Positions 53,303-61,666 of a DNA stretch of 64,000 bases are shown piece after piece. Location of the stretch: NCBI RefSeq assembly GCF_027922425.1, contig NZ_BSFQ01000009.1, positions 124,001 through 188,000 of the forward strand, written 5' to 3'. Every line of letters starts with the position of its first letter. Positions within the stretch are counted from its first letter, which is position 1. The notes beneath the pieces are model-generated. The model did not search any database and was not told the DNA's origin. It saw nothing but the letters and a program-made list of their open reading frames with translations. Both the position numbers and the translations under genes were made by a program. Origin of the DNA: Pseudonocardia halophobica (GTDB lineage: Bacteria > Actinomycetota > Actinomycetes > Mycobacteriales > Pseudonocardiaceae).

Positions 53303-53315
53303 AGACCGACGGTCT
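53303..53315. promoter_or_regulatory. TetR operator downstream of the SDR start of transcription
   Basis: AGACCG-A-CGGTCT, perfect six-base arms. Followed by GTTA as the upstream copy is, making a longer shared word GACCGACGGTC(C/T)GTTA. It ends two bases before the ribosome-binding site region. Confidence 0.6.
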
Positions 53316-53329
53316 GTTAGGAGAAGCCG

Positions 53330-54247
53330 ATGTACACCGTCCCCGACCAGTCCGGGAAGCTCGTCGTCGTCACCGGGGCCAACAGCGGCACCGGCAAGGA
53401 GGCCGCGCGGCGGCTCGCCGGGGCGGGCGCCCGGGTGGTCCTCGCCGTCCGGACACCGGACAAGGGCGAGGCCGCGAAGGCCGAGATCCTGCGCGAGCAC
53501 CCCGCGGCACAGCTGGAGGTCCGCCGGGTCGACCTGGCCGACCTCGCGTCCGTCGAGGAGTTCGCGGCCGGCCTGCTCGACCAGGGCACGCCCGTCGACA
53601 CCCTGGTCAACAACGCCGGCGTGATGGCCCCGCCCACCCGCTTCACCACGGCCGACGGGTTCGAGCTGCAGTTCGGCAGCAACCACCTCGGCCCGTTCGC
53701 CCTCACCGTGCGACTGCTCCCGCTGGTCCTGGCCGCGCCGGAACCGCGGGTCGCGACCATGAGCAGCGGGGCGGCGCACCTCGGCCGCATCCGGTTCGAG
53801 GACCTGCAGTGGGAGCGGCGGTACAGCCCGACGCTCGCCTACGCGCAGTCGAAGCTCGCGAACCTGCTGATGGCGCGGCAGCTCTCCACGCTGGCCCGCG
53901 AGCGGGGCTGGACCCTGCGCAGCACCGCCGCCCACCCCGGGTTCACCCGCACCAACCTGCAGACCGCCGGGCCGACGATGGGCCGGACCAGGCCGAGCCT
54001 GATGGGCCGGGGAGTGGGGGTCCTGCCGTCGCAGGAGCCGCGGCAGGGCGCCGAGCCCCTGCTGTTCGCCGCGGCCGACCCCGCCGCGACCGACGGCGGC
54101 TACTACGGACCGGACGGGCGGTTCGGCCTGGTCGGGACCACCACCGAGGCCCGGGTGCCGCGCCGGGCACGGGACGGCGACCTGGCGGCCCGGCTGTGGG
54201 CCGAGTCCGAGCGGCTCACCGGCGTCGCGCTCCCCGTGGCGGCGTGA
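53330..54247 (+). CDS. short-chain dehydrogenase/reductase
   Basis: A 305-residue SDR of the retinol-dehydrogenase/WW-domain oxidoreductase type. '[19 protein letters not shown]' (Thr instead of the usual Ile in TGxxxGxG), 'NNAGVMAPP', 'MSSGAAHL' and 'YAQSKLAN' are the functional motifs. Substrate unknown. GGAGAAG precedes ATG 53330. Its gene is controlled by the divergent TetR, judging from the operators; its stop is one base from that of the convergent amidohydrolase. Confidence 0.9.
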   Translation: MYTVPDQSGKLVVVTGANSGTGKEAARRLAGAGARVVLAVRTPDKGEAAKAEILREHPAAQLEVRRVDLADLASVEEFAAGLLDQGTPVDTLVNNAGVMAPPTRFTTADGFELQFGSNHLGPFALTVRLLPLVLAAPEPRVATMSSGAAHLGRIRFEDLQWERRYSPTLAYAQSKLANLLMARQLSTLARERGWTLRSTAAHPGFTRTNLQTAGPTMGRTRPSLMGRGVGVLPSQEPRQGAEPLLFAAADPAATDGGYYGPDGRFGLVGTTTEARVPRRARDGDLAARLWAESERLTGVALPVAA

Positions 54248-54248
54248 C

Positions 54249-55682
54249 TCACCCGCCGTGCGTGGCGGCGCTCTGGTAGTCGGTGTAGGTGTACGGGTTG
54301 TCGAGGATCTTGGTCTCCGGGACGTCGGGGTTCATGCCCTGCGCCCACGCCTCCTCGCCGAGCGTCGACCGCAGGTGCTCGACGGTCCGCTCGACCGTCG
54401 CCCGCGCCGCCGCCAGGTCGACGTCGACCAGCCGGCCCGCCCGCTTCACGATCCGCCCGCCCACGAGCACTGTGTCGACGTCGCCGCGCTGGGCCTGGAA
54501 GGCGACGTGCCCGTAGGGGTTGAGCAGCGGGAACATCACCGGCGAGTGCTCGTTGCGGATCAGCACCACGTCGGCGGACTTGCCCACCTCGAGGCTGCCC
54601 AGCTCGGCGTCGCGACCCAGCGCCCGGGCCCCGCCCAGCGTCGCCCATTCCACGACCTGCTCGGCGCGCAGCGCGGCGTGGGTGACGGTGTTCCCCTTGG
54701 CGTGCGCCTCCAGGTGCTCGCGCGAGCGGTCCGCGCCGAGGGTGGTGCGCATGGCGGAGAACAGGTCGCCGCTCCACCACACCGAGGTGTCCATGGACAG
54801 TGACACCGGGATCCCGTGCAGCCGCAGCGCCCAGGTGGGCGGGTAGCCCTGGCCGGCACTCTGCTCGCTCTCCGTGGACACCGACACCGAGCCGCCGGTG
54901 GCCGCGATCCGGTGGTAGGAGTCCGCGGACAGGGTCGCGGCGTGCACGTAGACCGACTCGGGCGTCATGAAGCCGTGCTCGTGCATGAGCCGGATGCCGT
55001 CGTCGTTCGTGGCGCCCCAGACCCCGGCGTGCGTGGTGACCGGCGCGCCCAGCTCGCGGGCCACCTCGAAGGCCTGCTTCTCCGGGAACGCCGGGTCGCC
55101 GGTCACGTCGAAGGCCATCTGGAAGCCGAGCAGGTCGTCCCGGCGGCGGGAGACGAAGTCGCGGAACTCGGGTGCCGCGCTCCACTCGGCCGGCGCCTGC
55201 TGGATGTTGCCGTAAGCCAGCACGAACCGGCCGGGCACGGCCTGCAGCGCGTCGACGGCGGCGTCGGCGTGGTCGACGGTCTGCAGGCCGTGCGACCAGT
55301 CGACAGTGGTGGTGACGCCGGCGTCGAGCGCCTCGAGCGCGGAGAGCAGGTTGCCCGCGTGGACGTCCTCGGGCCGGAAGGCCTTGCCCCACTCCAGGTA
55401 GTACCAGACGAAGTACTGGGTCAGGGTCCAGTCGGCGCCGTAGCCGCGCATGGCCGTCTGCCACATGTGGCGGTGCGTGTCGATCATCCCCGGCATGACG
55501 ACGCCGCCGGTCGCGTCGATCTCGACGGTGCCCTCGGGCACCTCGAGGTCCGGGCCGAGGGCGGCGATCCGGCCGTCGGTGACGAGCAGGTCCTGACCGG
55601 CGAGGACCCGCTTGGCCGGGTCCATCGTCAGCACGGTCCCGCCGCGGAGGACGATCGGGCGCCCCTCGGTCGACTCGCTCAT
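54249..55682 (-). CDS. amidohydrolase, TRZ/ATZ (chlorohydrolase/deaminase) family
   Basis: A 477-residue metal-dependent hydrolase of the type that includes atrazine chlorohydrolase, guanine and S-adenosylhomocysteine deaminases. The composite beta-domain is at both ends; the barrel starts with the metal motif 'PGMIDTHRHMW' and continues with 'VTTHAGVWGATNDDG' and 'VSLSMDTSVWW' (His and Asp ligands). It likely removes an amino or other leaving group from a ring. ATG 55680-55682 follows GAGGGAG; a longer start would add a non-conserved 32-residue head. Divergent from IclR. Confidence 0.9.
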   Translation of the reverse strand: MSESTEGRPIVLRGGTVLTMDPAKRVLAGQDLLVTDGRIAALGPDLEVPEGTVEIDATGGVVMPGMIDTHRHMWQTAMRGYGADWTLTQYFVWYYLEWGKAFRPEDVHAGNLLSALEALDAGVTTTVDWSHGLQTVDHADAAVDALQAVPGRFVLAYGNIQQAPAEWSAAPEFRDFVSRRRDDLLGFQMAFDVTGDPAFPEKQAFEVARELGAPVTTHAGVWGATNDDGIRLMHEHGFMTPESVYVHAATLSADSYHRIAATGGSVSVSTESEQSAGQGYPPTWALRLHGIPVSLSMDTSVWWSGDLFSAMRTTLGADRSREHLEAHAKGNTVTHAALRAEQVVEWATLGGARALGRDAELGSLEVGKSADVVLIRNEHSPVMFPLLNPYGHVAFQAQRGDVDTVLVGGRIVKRAGRLVDVDLAAARATVERTVEHLRSTLGEEAWAQGMNPDVPETKILDNPYTYTDYQSAATHGG

Positions 55683-55704
55683 CGGCTCGCTCCCTCGCGA
55701 TCTT

Positions 55705-55718
55705 CGGACCATCGTCCG
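55705..55718. promoter_or_regulatory. dyad upstream of the amidohydrolase
   Basis: CGGAC-CATC-GTCCG, a perfect five-base-arm inverted repeat 23 bases before the amidohydrolase start. Possibly a site for the neighbouring IclR regulator. Confidence 0.35.
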
Positions 55719-55839
55719 CCTGTCGGTCAGCCCCGCGTGCGGGCTACTGTGGTCGAGCCCGTCGGCGGTGTCAATCACTCCGGGCCCGGGGCGGGCCCGC
55801 CCCGGTACCGCCCTGACCGGCCCGCGGACGCGGCCGGGC

Positions 55840-55845
55840 TACGGT
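55840..55845 (+). promoter_or_regulatory. -10 hexamer of the iclR-type gene
   Basis: TACGGT. The distance to ATG 55877 gives a short 5' leader of roughly 24 bases containing GGGACGGGGG as ribosome-binding site, so this message is not leaderless. Confidence 0.45.
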
Positions 55846-55876
55846 GGGCGCCGCACGCGGCGGGACGGGGGTACGC

Positions 55877-56695
55877 ATGCCACGCGAGGGAACGGGTCCG
55901 GACTTCATCGAGGCCCTGGCCCGCGGGCTGGACGTCATCACGGCGTTCCGGCCCGGCCGGCCCGTGATGTCCCTGGCCGAGGTCGCCGCCGCCGCGGACC
56001 TCGCCCGGCCGACGGCCCGGCGCATCCTGCTCACCCTCGCCGAGCTCGGCTACGTCCGCGCCGAGGAGCGCGGCTTCGCACTGACCCCGCGGGTGCTGGA
56101 CCTGGGCGTGGCCTACGTCCGGTCGACCGGCCTGTGGGAGGTCGCCCGCCCGCACCTCGAGCGGCTGGTCGAGCGGACGAACGAGTCGTGCTCGATCGCC
56201 CAGCTCGACGGCTCGGACATCGTCTACGTCGCGCGCGTCTCGGTGCCCAAGATCGTGTCGCTGGCGGTGCAGATCGGCACGCGGTTCCCCGCGCTGCAGA
56301 CCTCGCTGGGCAAGGTCCAGCTCGCCGCCCTCCCGCCCGACGAGCTGGAGCGCGTGCTCGCCGAACCCACCCGCTCCGGCCTGGTCCCGCGGTGGCAGCC
56401 GGACCGCGCGGAGCGGGACGCGGTGCTGCGCGAGGTGCGGGCCCGCGGCTGGGCGCTCACGGACGAGCAGCTCGCGCCCGGCATCCGCTCGGTGGCCGCG
56501 CCCCTGCGGGACGGGTCGGGCCGGGTGATCGCCGGGGTCAACGTCAACTGTCACGCGGCGGAGACGTCCGTGGAGCACCTGCGCGAGCACCACCTGCCGC
56601 TGCTGCTTCACGCAGCCGGGGAGATCAGCGCGGACTTCGCCCGGCTGGAGACCGTCCCGCACGTGACGGTGCCCGGCTCGTCGCGCCCCGCTTGA
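55877..56695 (+). CDS. IclR-family regulator
   Basis: A 272-residue regulator: winged HTH at about residues 10-70 ('IEALARGLDVITAFRPGRPVMSLAEVAAAADLARPTARRILLTLAELGY') and an IclR effector domain ('CSIAQLDGSDIVYVARV', 'GTRFPALQTSLGKVQLAALP', 'GWALTDEQLAPGIRSVAAPLRDGSG'). The subgroup resembles PcaR/PobR-type regulators of aromatic-acid catabolism. It sits between the amidohydrolase and the five-gene catabolic operon and probably controls both; a 17-bp dyad precedes the operon. Confidence 0.93.
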   Translation: MPREGTGPDFIEALARGLDVITAFRPGRPVMSLAEVAAAADLARPTARRILLTLAELGYVRAEERGFALTPRVLDLGVAYVRSTGLWEVARPHLERLVERTNESCSIAQLDGSDIVYVARVSVPKIVSLAVQIGTRFPALQTSLGKVQLAALPPDELERVLAEPTRSGLVPRWQPDRAERDAVLREVRARGWALTDEQLAPGIRSVAAPLRDGSGRVIAGVNVNCHAAETSVEHLREHHLPLLLHAAGEISADFARLETVPHVTVPGSSRPA

Positions 56696-56739
56696 CGCCG
56701 CCCGCCTCAGGTCGAAGAATCCGAGGCGCGACGGACGGA

Positions 56740-56756
56740 TGTCCGTTCAGCGGACA
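56740..56756. promoter_or_regulatory. dyad before the catabolic operon, likely IclR site
   Basis: TGTCCG-TTCAG-CGGACA, a perfect six-base-arm inverted repeat. It lies just upstream of the AGGAGG of the CoA-transferase gene and right after the iclR-type gene. Confidence 0.55.
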
Positions 56757-56768
56757 GGAGGGTATCGG

Positions 56769-57932
56769 ATGAGTGCGCCCGATCCCACGACAGGAGGCCC
56801 GCTCGCCGGCCTGCTGGTGGCCGACTTCTCCCGGATCCTGGCCGGCCCGTACGCCACGATGCTGCTGGCGGACCTGGGCGCCGAGGTGGTGAAGGTCGAG
56901 GGCCCGGCCGGCGACGACACCCGGACCTGGATGCCGCCGGTCCGCGAGGGCGTCTCGACCTACTTCCTGGGCATCAACCGCGGGAAGCGCTCGATCGCCC
57001 TGGACCTGCGCGACGAGTCCGACCTGGCCGCCGCCCGCGAGCTCGCCCGGCGCGCCGACGTCGTCATCGAGAACCTCAAGCCGGGCGGGATGGCCCGCTT
57101 CGGGCTGGACTACGACGCGGTCCGGGGGTCCAACCCCGGCGTCGTCTACGCGTCGATCAGCGGGTTCGGCTCCGGCCCGGGCCGGGACGTGCCGGGCTAC
57201 GACCTGATGGTGCAGGCCATGTCCGGGCTGATGTCGCTCACGGGCGACGCGGACGGGCCGCCGTACCGGGCCGGGATCTCCGTCTTCGACGTCATGGCCG
57301 GCAACCACGCCGCGATCGGCATCCTCGCCGCGCTGCGGCACCGCGACCGCAGCGGCGAGGGCCAGCACGTCGAGGTCAACCTGCTGTCCTCCGCGCTGAC
57401 CGGCCTGGTCAACCACAGCTCCGCCTGGGTCGCGAGCGGTACCGTGCCCTACCGGATGGGCAACGCCCACCCCAGCGTCTTCCCCTACGAGCCGCTCCCC
57501 ACCGCGGACGACGACCTGATCGTCGCCGCCGCCAACGACCCGCAGTTCCGCAAGCTCTGCGGCGTGCTCGGGATCCCGGAGGTCGCCGACGACCCGCGCT
57601 TCGCCCGCAACGCCGACCGCACCGCGAACCGCGAGGAGCTGCGGCCGGTCCTGGTGGAGCGGCTACGGCAGAAGACCGCGGTGGAGTGGTTCGACCTGCT
57701 CACCGCGGCGGGCGTGCCGTCCGGGCCGATCCAGACCATCGACGGCGGCTTCGCCATGGCCGAGCGGTTCGGGCTCGACCCCGTCGTCCCCGTCGGGGAG
57801 GGTGATCGTGCGGTGCCCACGACCCGGCACCCGATCCGGTTCTCCGCCACGCCCGCGGTCTACCGGTTCCCCCCGCCGGAGCTCGACGAGCACGGCGCCG
57901 AACTGAGGAAGTGGCTGAGCGAGGATGCCTGA
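56769..57932 (+). CDS. class III (CaiB/BaiF) CoA-transferase
   Basis: A 387-residue enzyme that moves CoA between carboxylic acids. 'LVADFSRILAGPYATMLLADLGAEVVKVE' opens the fold, the catalytic Asp is in 'GYDLMVQAMSGLMSLTG', and 'GISVFDVMAGNHAAIGILAAL' and 'ANDPQFRKLCGVLGIPE' follow as usual. It is first in a tight operon, with AGGAGG eight bases before ATG 56769. Its last eight bases overlap the next gene. It probably activates the acid made in this pathway, using succinyl- or acetyl-CoA as donor (inference). Confidence 0.93.
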   Translation: MSAPDPTTGGPLAGLLVADFSRILAGPYATMLLADLGAEVVKVEGPAGDDTRTWMPPVREGVSTYFLGINRGKRSIALDLRDESDLAAARELARRADVVIENLKPGGMARFGLDYDAVRGSNPGVVYASISGFGSGPGRDVPGYDLMVQAMSGLMSLTGDADGPPYRAGISVFDVMAGNHAAIGILAALRHRDRSGEGQHVEVNLLSSALTGLVNHSSAWVASGTVPYRMGNAHPSVFPYEPLPTADDDLIVAAANDPQFRKLCGVLGIPEVADDPRFARNADRTANREELRPVLVERLRQKTAVEWFDLLTAAGVPSGPIQTIDGGFAMAERFGLDPVVPVGEGDRAVPTTRHPIRFSATPAVYRFPPPELDEHGAELRKWLSEDA

Positions 57933-58734
57933 CCAGCACGAACCGGTCCGCGAGTACCCGACCGCACTGGGCGCGGCGTCCCTGGACACGATCACCCTGC
58001 TCGGCCAGGACCTGGCCGACGACGTCATGGGCCAGGTCGGGTTCGGCGAGCTCGCCTTCTGGCTGGCCAGCCAGCGCCGCCCGAGCAAGGGCGAGACCCG
58101 GGTGTTCGAGGCCGTGCTGGCCGCGCTGGCCGACCACGGCTTCACCCCGACCGCGATCGTCACCCGGCTGACCTACCTGTCCGCCCCGGACTCGGTCCAG
58201 GGCGCGCTCGCCGCAGGCCTGCTCGGTGGCGGGTCGCGGTTCCTCGGCGTGACCGAGGACTGCGGGCGGTTCCTGCACGAGCGGCTGCCGGACCAGCTCC
58301 CGATGGACGACGCCGGCTGGGACGAGATCGCCCTGCGGGTCGTGCGGGAGCAGCGCGAGGCGAAGAGGTTCGTGCCGGGTCTCGGCCACCATGTGCACAA
58401 GGACGGCGATCCCCGCACCCGCCGGCTCTACGCGATCGCCCGCGAGGAGGACCTGGTCGGGCCGCACCTGGAGCTGTTCGCCGCGATCGGCCGCGTCCAC
58501 CCGCAGGTCCTGGGCCGGACCCTGCCGCTCAACGGCGCCGGCGTCTGCGGCGCCGCGCTGGCCGACCTGGGCCTGCCGATGGAGCTGCTGCGCGGGTTCG
58601 CCCTGCTCGCCCGCACCGCCGGGCTCATCGGCCAGCTCGCGGAGGAGCTGCGGCACCCCGTGGGCAACGACATCTTCCTGTCCGTCGACCTCCACAACAG
58701 GCCGGTCGACCCGGACCCCTACCGACCGTCCTGA
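57925..58734 (+). CDS. citrate-synthase-fold protein, citryl-CoA lyase type
   Basis: A 269-residue protein with only the citrate-synthase core, as in citryl-CoA lyases. 'RRPSKGETRVFEAVLAALADHGFTPTAIVTRLTYLSAPDSVQGALAAGLLGGG' and the active-site 'GLGHHVHKDGDPRTRRLYAIA' (His and Asp) are the marks. It could cleave or form a 3-hydroxy-acyl-CoA-dicarboxylate bond. ATG 57925 lies inside the end of the CoA-transferase gene, so the two are translationally coupled and likely act in sequence: acid to CoA ester, then C-C cleavage. Confidence 0.85.
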   Translation: MPDQHEPVREYPTALGAASLDTITLLGQDLADDVMGQVGFGELAFWLASQRRPSKGETRVFEAVLAALADHGFTPTAIVTRLTYLSAPDSVQGALAAGLLGGGSRFLGVTEDCGRFLHERLPDQLPMDDAGWDEIALRVVREQREAKRFVPGLGHHVHKDGDPRTRRLYAIAREEDLVGPHLELFAAIGRVHPQVLGRTLPLNGAGVCGAALADLGLPMELLRGFALLARTAGLIGQLAEELRHPVGNDIFLSVDLHNRPVDPDPYRPS

Positions 58735-58769
58735 CGGTGCGGGACCTGTGACGAACGCGGGAGGCAGCG

Positions 58770-59630
58770 ATGAAGCTGGTCACCGAGGAGAACATCACCG
58801 ACCTCGCGGTGGAGCGCTGGTCCACGGCCCGCGACCCTCGCACCCGTGAGGTGCTCACGGCGCTGGTCCGGCACCTGCACGACTTCGCCCGCGAGGTCCG
58901 GCTGACCGAGGCCGAGTGGATGGCCGCGATGCAGTGGCTGACCGCGACCGGCCAGATCAGCGACGAGAAGCGCGAGGAGTTCATCCTCGCCTCGGACGTG
59001 CTGGGCCTGTCGATGCTCGTCGTGCAGATGAACAACCGGCTCGACCCCAGTGCGACCCCGGCGACGGTGCTCGGCCCGTTCCACATCGACGGCTCGCCGG
59101 AGCTGGACTTCGGCGGCGACATGTCCGACGGGCTGCCCGGCACCCCGCTCTACATCAGCGGCAGCGTCACCGCGCTCGACGGGACCCCGGTCGGCGGCGC
59201 CGTGCTCGACGTCTGGCAGTCCGACGCGGACGGCGTGTACGAGGCCCAGTTGCCCGAGATCGACGAGGCGCGGCTGCGGGCCAAGTACACGACCCGCGCC
59301 GACGGCTCCTACTGCCTGCGGACCATCGCCCCGAAGGGCTACGCCATCCCGATGGACGGCCCGGTGGGTGACCTCATCGGGCGGACGGAGATCAGCCACT
59401 TCCGGCCCGCGCACGTGCACTTCCTCCTCGCCGTCGACGGCTACGCGCCGCTGATCACGCACCTGTTCGAGGAGGGCGCGGAGTTCCTGGACAGCGACGT
59501 CGTGTTCGGCACCAAGCAGGAGCTCGTGGTGGCGTTCGAGGAGCGCGAGCCCGGACCGACGCCCGACGGCGGCAAGTCCGACGTGCCCTGGCTCGAGGCC
59601 CGGTACGACTTCCGCCTGCAGCCCGCATGA
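58770..59630 (+). CDS. intradiol ring-cleavage dioxygenase, hydroxyquinol 1,2-dioxygenase-like
   Basis: A 286-residue non-haem Fe(III) enzyme. The N-terminal dimerisation domain ('RTREVLTALVRHLHDFAREVRLTEAEWMAAMQWLTATGQ') is complete; Fe ligands are Tyr 157, Tyr 191, His 215 and His 217 ('GVYEAQ', 'KGYAIP', 'RPAHVHF'). Length and spacing fit hydroxyquinol or chlorocatechol 1,2-dioxygenases better than protocatechuate 3,4-dioxygenase. It opens a catechol-type ring between the hydroxyls. GGGAGG precedes ATG 58770. Its stop is followed at once by a remnant of the dispersed repeat. Confidence 0.92.
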   Translation: MKLVTEENITDLAVERWSTARDPRTREVLTALVRHLHDFAREVRLTEAEWMAAMQWLTATGQISDEKREEFILASDVLGLSMLVVQMNNRLDPSATPATVLGPFHIDGSPELDFGGDMSDGLPGTPLYISGSVTALDGTPVGGAVLDVWQSDADGVYEAQLPEIDEARLRAKYTTRADGSYCLRTIAPKGYAIPMDGPVGDLIGRTEISHFRPAHVHFLLAVDGYAPLITHLFEEGAEFLDSDVVFGTKQELVVAFEEREPGPTPDGGKSDVPWLEARYDFRLQPA

Positions 59631-59662
59631 GCGCAGCTTGCGGAGCGAACCTGGACACCGAC
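59628..59662. repeat. dispersed-repeat remnant at a gene junction
   Basis: After the TGA stop, GCGCAGCTTGCGGAGCGAAC is the inverted 31-bp-unit core, and the next bases up to CACCGAC (59662) match those upstream of the LytR gene at 29876-29896 in 19 of 21 positions. Confidence 0.65.
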
Positions 59663-59664
59663 CC

Positions 59665-60606
59665 GTGCGCGCCGCCCTGATCCCCGAGCCCGGCCGGCCG
59701 CCCGTGGTCGCGGACCGCGAGCCGCCGGAGCCCGGGCCCGGCGAGGTCCTCGTCGAGGTCCTGGCCGCCCCGATCACCCCGCTCGACGTGCTCTGCGCCT
59801 CCGGCCGCTCGTACTTCGGCGTGCCGCGCACCCCGTACGTGCCCGGTGTGCAGGGCGTCGGCACGCTCGACGGCCGCACGGTGTGGTTCCCGACCCCGGC
59901 CGGCATGGCACCGGGCGACGGCAGCATGGCCGCGGTCGCGTGCGTCCCCGAGGCCGACCTCGTCCCGCTGCCCGCGGGCGTCGACCCCGTCCGGCTGGCC
60001 GCGCTCGGGCTGTCCGCCGTGGCCGCGCACCGCGCGCTGCTGAGCACCGGCGGCCTGAGGCCCGGCGAGACCGTGATCGTGCTGGGCGCCGGCGGCGTGG
60101 TCGGCCAGGTCGCCGTGCAGCTCGCCCGGCTCGCCGGGGCCGCCCGGGTCGTCGCGGGTGCCCGGTCGGCCGCCGCTCGGGAGCGCGCCTCCGCCGCCGG
60201 CGCCGACGCCGTGGTCGCGTTGGACACGGACGACGTCGCCGAGCTGGCGGGCCGGTTCACCGAGGCCGCCGGCGGCCCCGCCCACCTGGTCCTCGACCCG
60301 CTCTACGGGGTGCCGGCCGCCGCCGCGGCGCAGGCGCTCGGGCCCGGCGGACGGCTGGTCAACCTCGGCAGCTCCGCCGGGGACACCTTCCCGGTCGACT
60401 CCTCGACGCTGCGCAGCCGCTCGCTGCGGGTGCTCGGCTACACCAACAACGCCCTGACCAGGGAGGAGCGCGCCGAGTCGGTCGCCCACCTCGCCGGGCA
60501 GGAGCTGACCGTCGCCCACGAGACCGTCCCGCTCGCGGACGCCGGCGCGGCCTGGGAGCGCCAGGCCGCGGGCGCCGCGCAGGGCCGGATCGTCCTCGTC
60601 GTCTGA
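59665..60606 (+). CDS. zinc-binding-type dehydrogenase/quinone oxidoreductase (MDR)
   Basis: A 313-residue medium-chain reductase. 'LAAPITPLDVLCASGRSYFG', 'YVPGVQGVGTL' and the NAD(P) motif 'VIVLGAGGVVGQVAVQLARLAG' are present; zinc ligands of alcohol dehydrogenases are lacking, so it is a zinc-free quinone/enoyl-reductase type. It might reduce an unsaturated ring-cleavage product or a quinone. GTG 59665 gives the family's 'VRAALIPEPGRPP' start though no clear ribosome-binding site is seen; the dispersed repeat lies just upstream. Third-from-last of the operon. Confidence 0.88.
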   Translation: MRAALIPEPGRPPVVADREPPEPGPGEVLVEVLAAPITPLDVLCASGRSYFGVPRTPYVPGVQGVGTLDGRTVWFPTPAGMAPGDGSMAAVACVPEADLVPLPAGVDPVRLAALGLSAVAAHRALLSTGGLRPGETVIVLGAGGVVGQVAVQLARLAGAARVVAGARSAAARERASAAGADAVVALDTDDVAELAGRFTEAAGGPAHLVLDPLYGVPAAAAAQALGPGGRLVNLGSSAGDTFPVDSSTLRSRSLRVLGYTNNALTREERAESVAHLAGQELTVAHETVPLADAGAAWERQAAGAAQGRIVLVV

Positions 60607-60622
60607 GTTCCTGGAGGAGCCC

Positions 60623-61660
60623 GTGTCGCCGTCGCTTCCGCTGCTGCCCACCTCCCTGGTCGGCAGCTACGCCCAGCCCGAATGGTTGATCGACCGCGCC
60701 CGGCTGGCCGGCCGCTTCCCGCCCCGGGTCCGTGCCCGCGAGCTCTGGCGGATCCCGCCGGAGCACCTCGCCGAGGCCCAGGACGACGCGACCCGGGTCG
60801 CGATCCGGGAGCAGGAGGAGGCCGGGCTGGACATCGTCACCGACGGGGAGATCCGGCGGGAGAGCTACTCCAACCACTTCGCCACCGCGCTCGACGGCGT
60901 CGACGTCGACAACCCCGGCACGGCGCTCGACCGCAGCGGGCACCCCAACCCGGTGCCGCGGATCGTCGGGCCGATCTCCCGCCCGCGGCCCGTGCAGGTC
61001 GACGACCTGCGCTTCCTCAAGGCGCACACCGACCGCACGGTGAAGATGACGGTGCCGGGCCCCTTCACGATGTCCCAGCAGGCGCAGAACGACCACTATC
61101 CGGACCTCGAGTCCGCAGCGATGGGCTACGCCGCCGCCGTGAACGACGAGATCCGGGACCTGTTCGCGGCCGGTGCCGACGTCGTCCAGATCGACGAGCC
61201 CTACCTGCAGGCCCGCCCGGACGCCGCCCGCGCCTACGGGCTGGCCGCGCTCAACGCCGCGCTCGAGGGGATCACCGGCACCACCGTCGTGCACCTCTGC
61301 TTCGGCTACGCCGCGATCATCCACGAGCGCCCCGAGGGGTACTCGTTCCTGCCGGAGCTGGCCGGCTGCACCGCCGACCAGATCTCCATCGAGACCGCGC
61401 AGTCCGGGCTGGACCTCGGGGTGCTCGCCGACCTCAAGGACAAGACGATCCTCCTCGGCGTGATCGACCTGTCCGACCACGCCGTGGAGTCCGTCGAGAC
61501 CGTGGCGGCGCGGACGCGGCGCGCCTTCGACCGGCTCCCGGCCGAGCAGATCGTCATCGCCACGGACTGCGGGATGAAGTACCTGCCGCGCGACTCGGCG
61601 GTCGGGAAGATGCGGGCGATGGCGGGCGCCGCGGCCCTGCTCCGGGAGGAGCTCGCGTGA
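60623..61660 (+). CDS. cobalamin-independent methionine synthase (MetE C-terminal domain)-like protein
   Basis: A 345-residue TIM barrel with only the catalytic half of MetE. Zinc ligands appear as His-x-Cys in 'VVHLCFG' and Cys in 'TDCGMKYL', with 'QIDEPYLQ' and 'VTDGEIRRESYSNHF' as further family marks. Relatives include archaeal core MetE, epoxyalkane:CoM transferase and uncharacterised catabolic proteins. Position in a ring-cleavage operon speaks for a substrate-side alkyl or thiol transfer rather than methionine synthesis. GGAGGAG precedes GTG 60623. Last gene of the operon; convergent with the LLM gene. Confidence 0.85.
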   Translation: MSPSLPLLPTSLVGSYAQPEWLIDRARLAGRFPPRVRARELWRIPPEHLAEAQDDATRVAIREQEEAGLDIVTDGEIRRESYSNHFATALDGVDVDNPGTALDRSGHPNPVPRIVGPISRPRPVQVDDLRFLKAHTDRTVKMTVPGPFTMSQQAQNDHYPDLESAAMGYAAAVNDEIRDLFAAGADVVQIDEPYLQARPDAARAYGLAALNAALEGITGTTVVHLCFGYAAIIHERPEGYSFLPELAGCTADQISIETAQSGLDLGVLADLKDKTILLGVIDLSDHAVESVETVAARTRRAFDRLPAEQIVIATDCGMKYLPRDSAVGKMRAMAGAAALLREELA

Positions 61661-61666
61661 CCGGAC

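Noticed and set aside
51363..54247. Natural-product cluster around the glycosyltransferase and efflux pump
   Set aside because: No polyketide, peptide, terpene or sugar-biosynthesis core enzyme is nearby; the genes are single and oppositely oriented.
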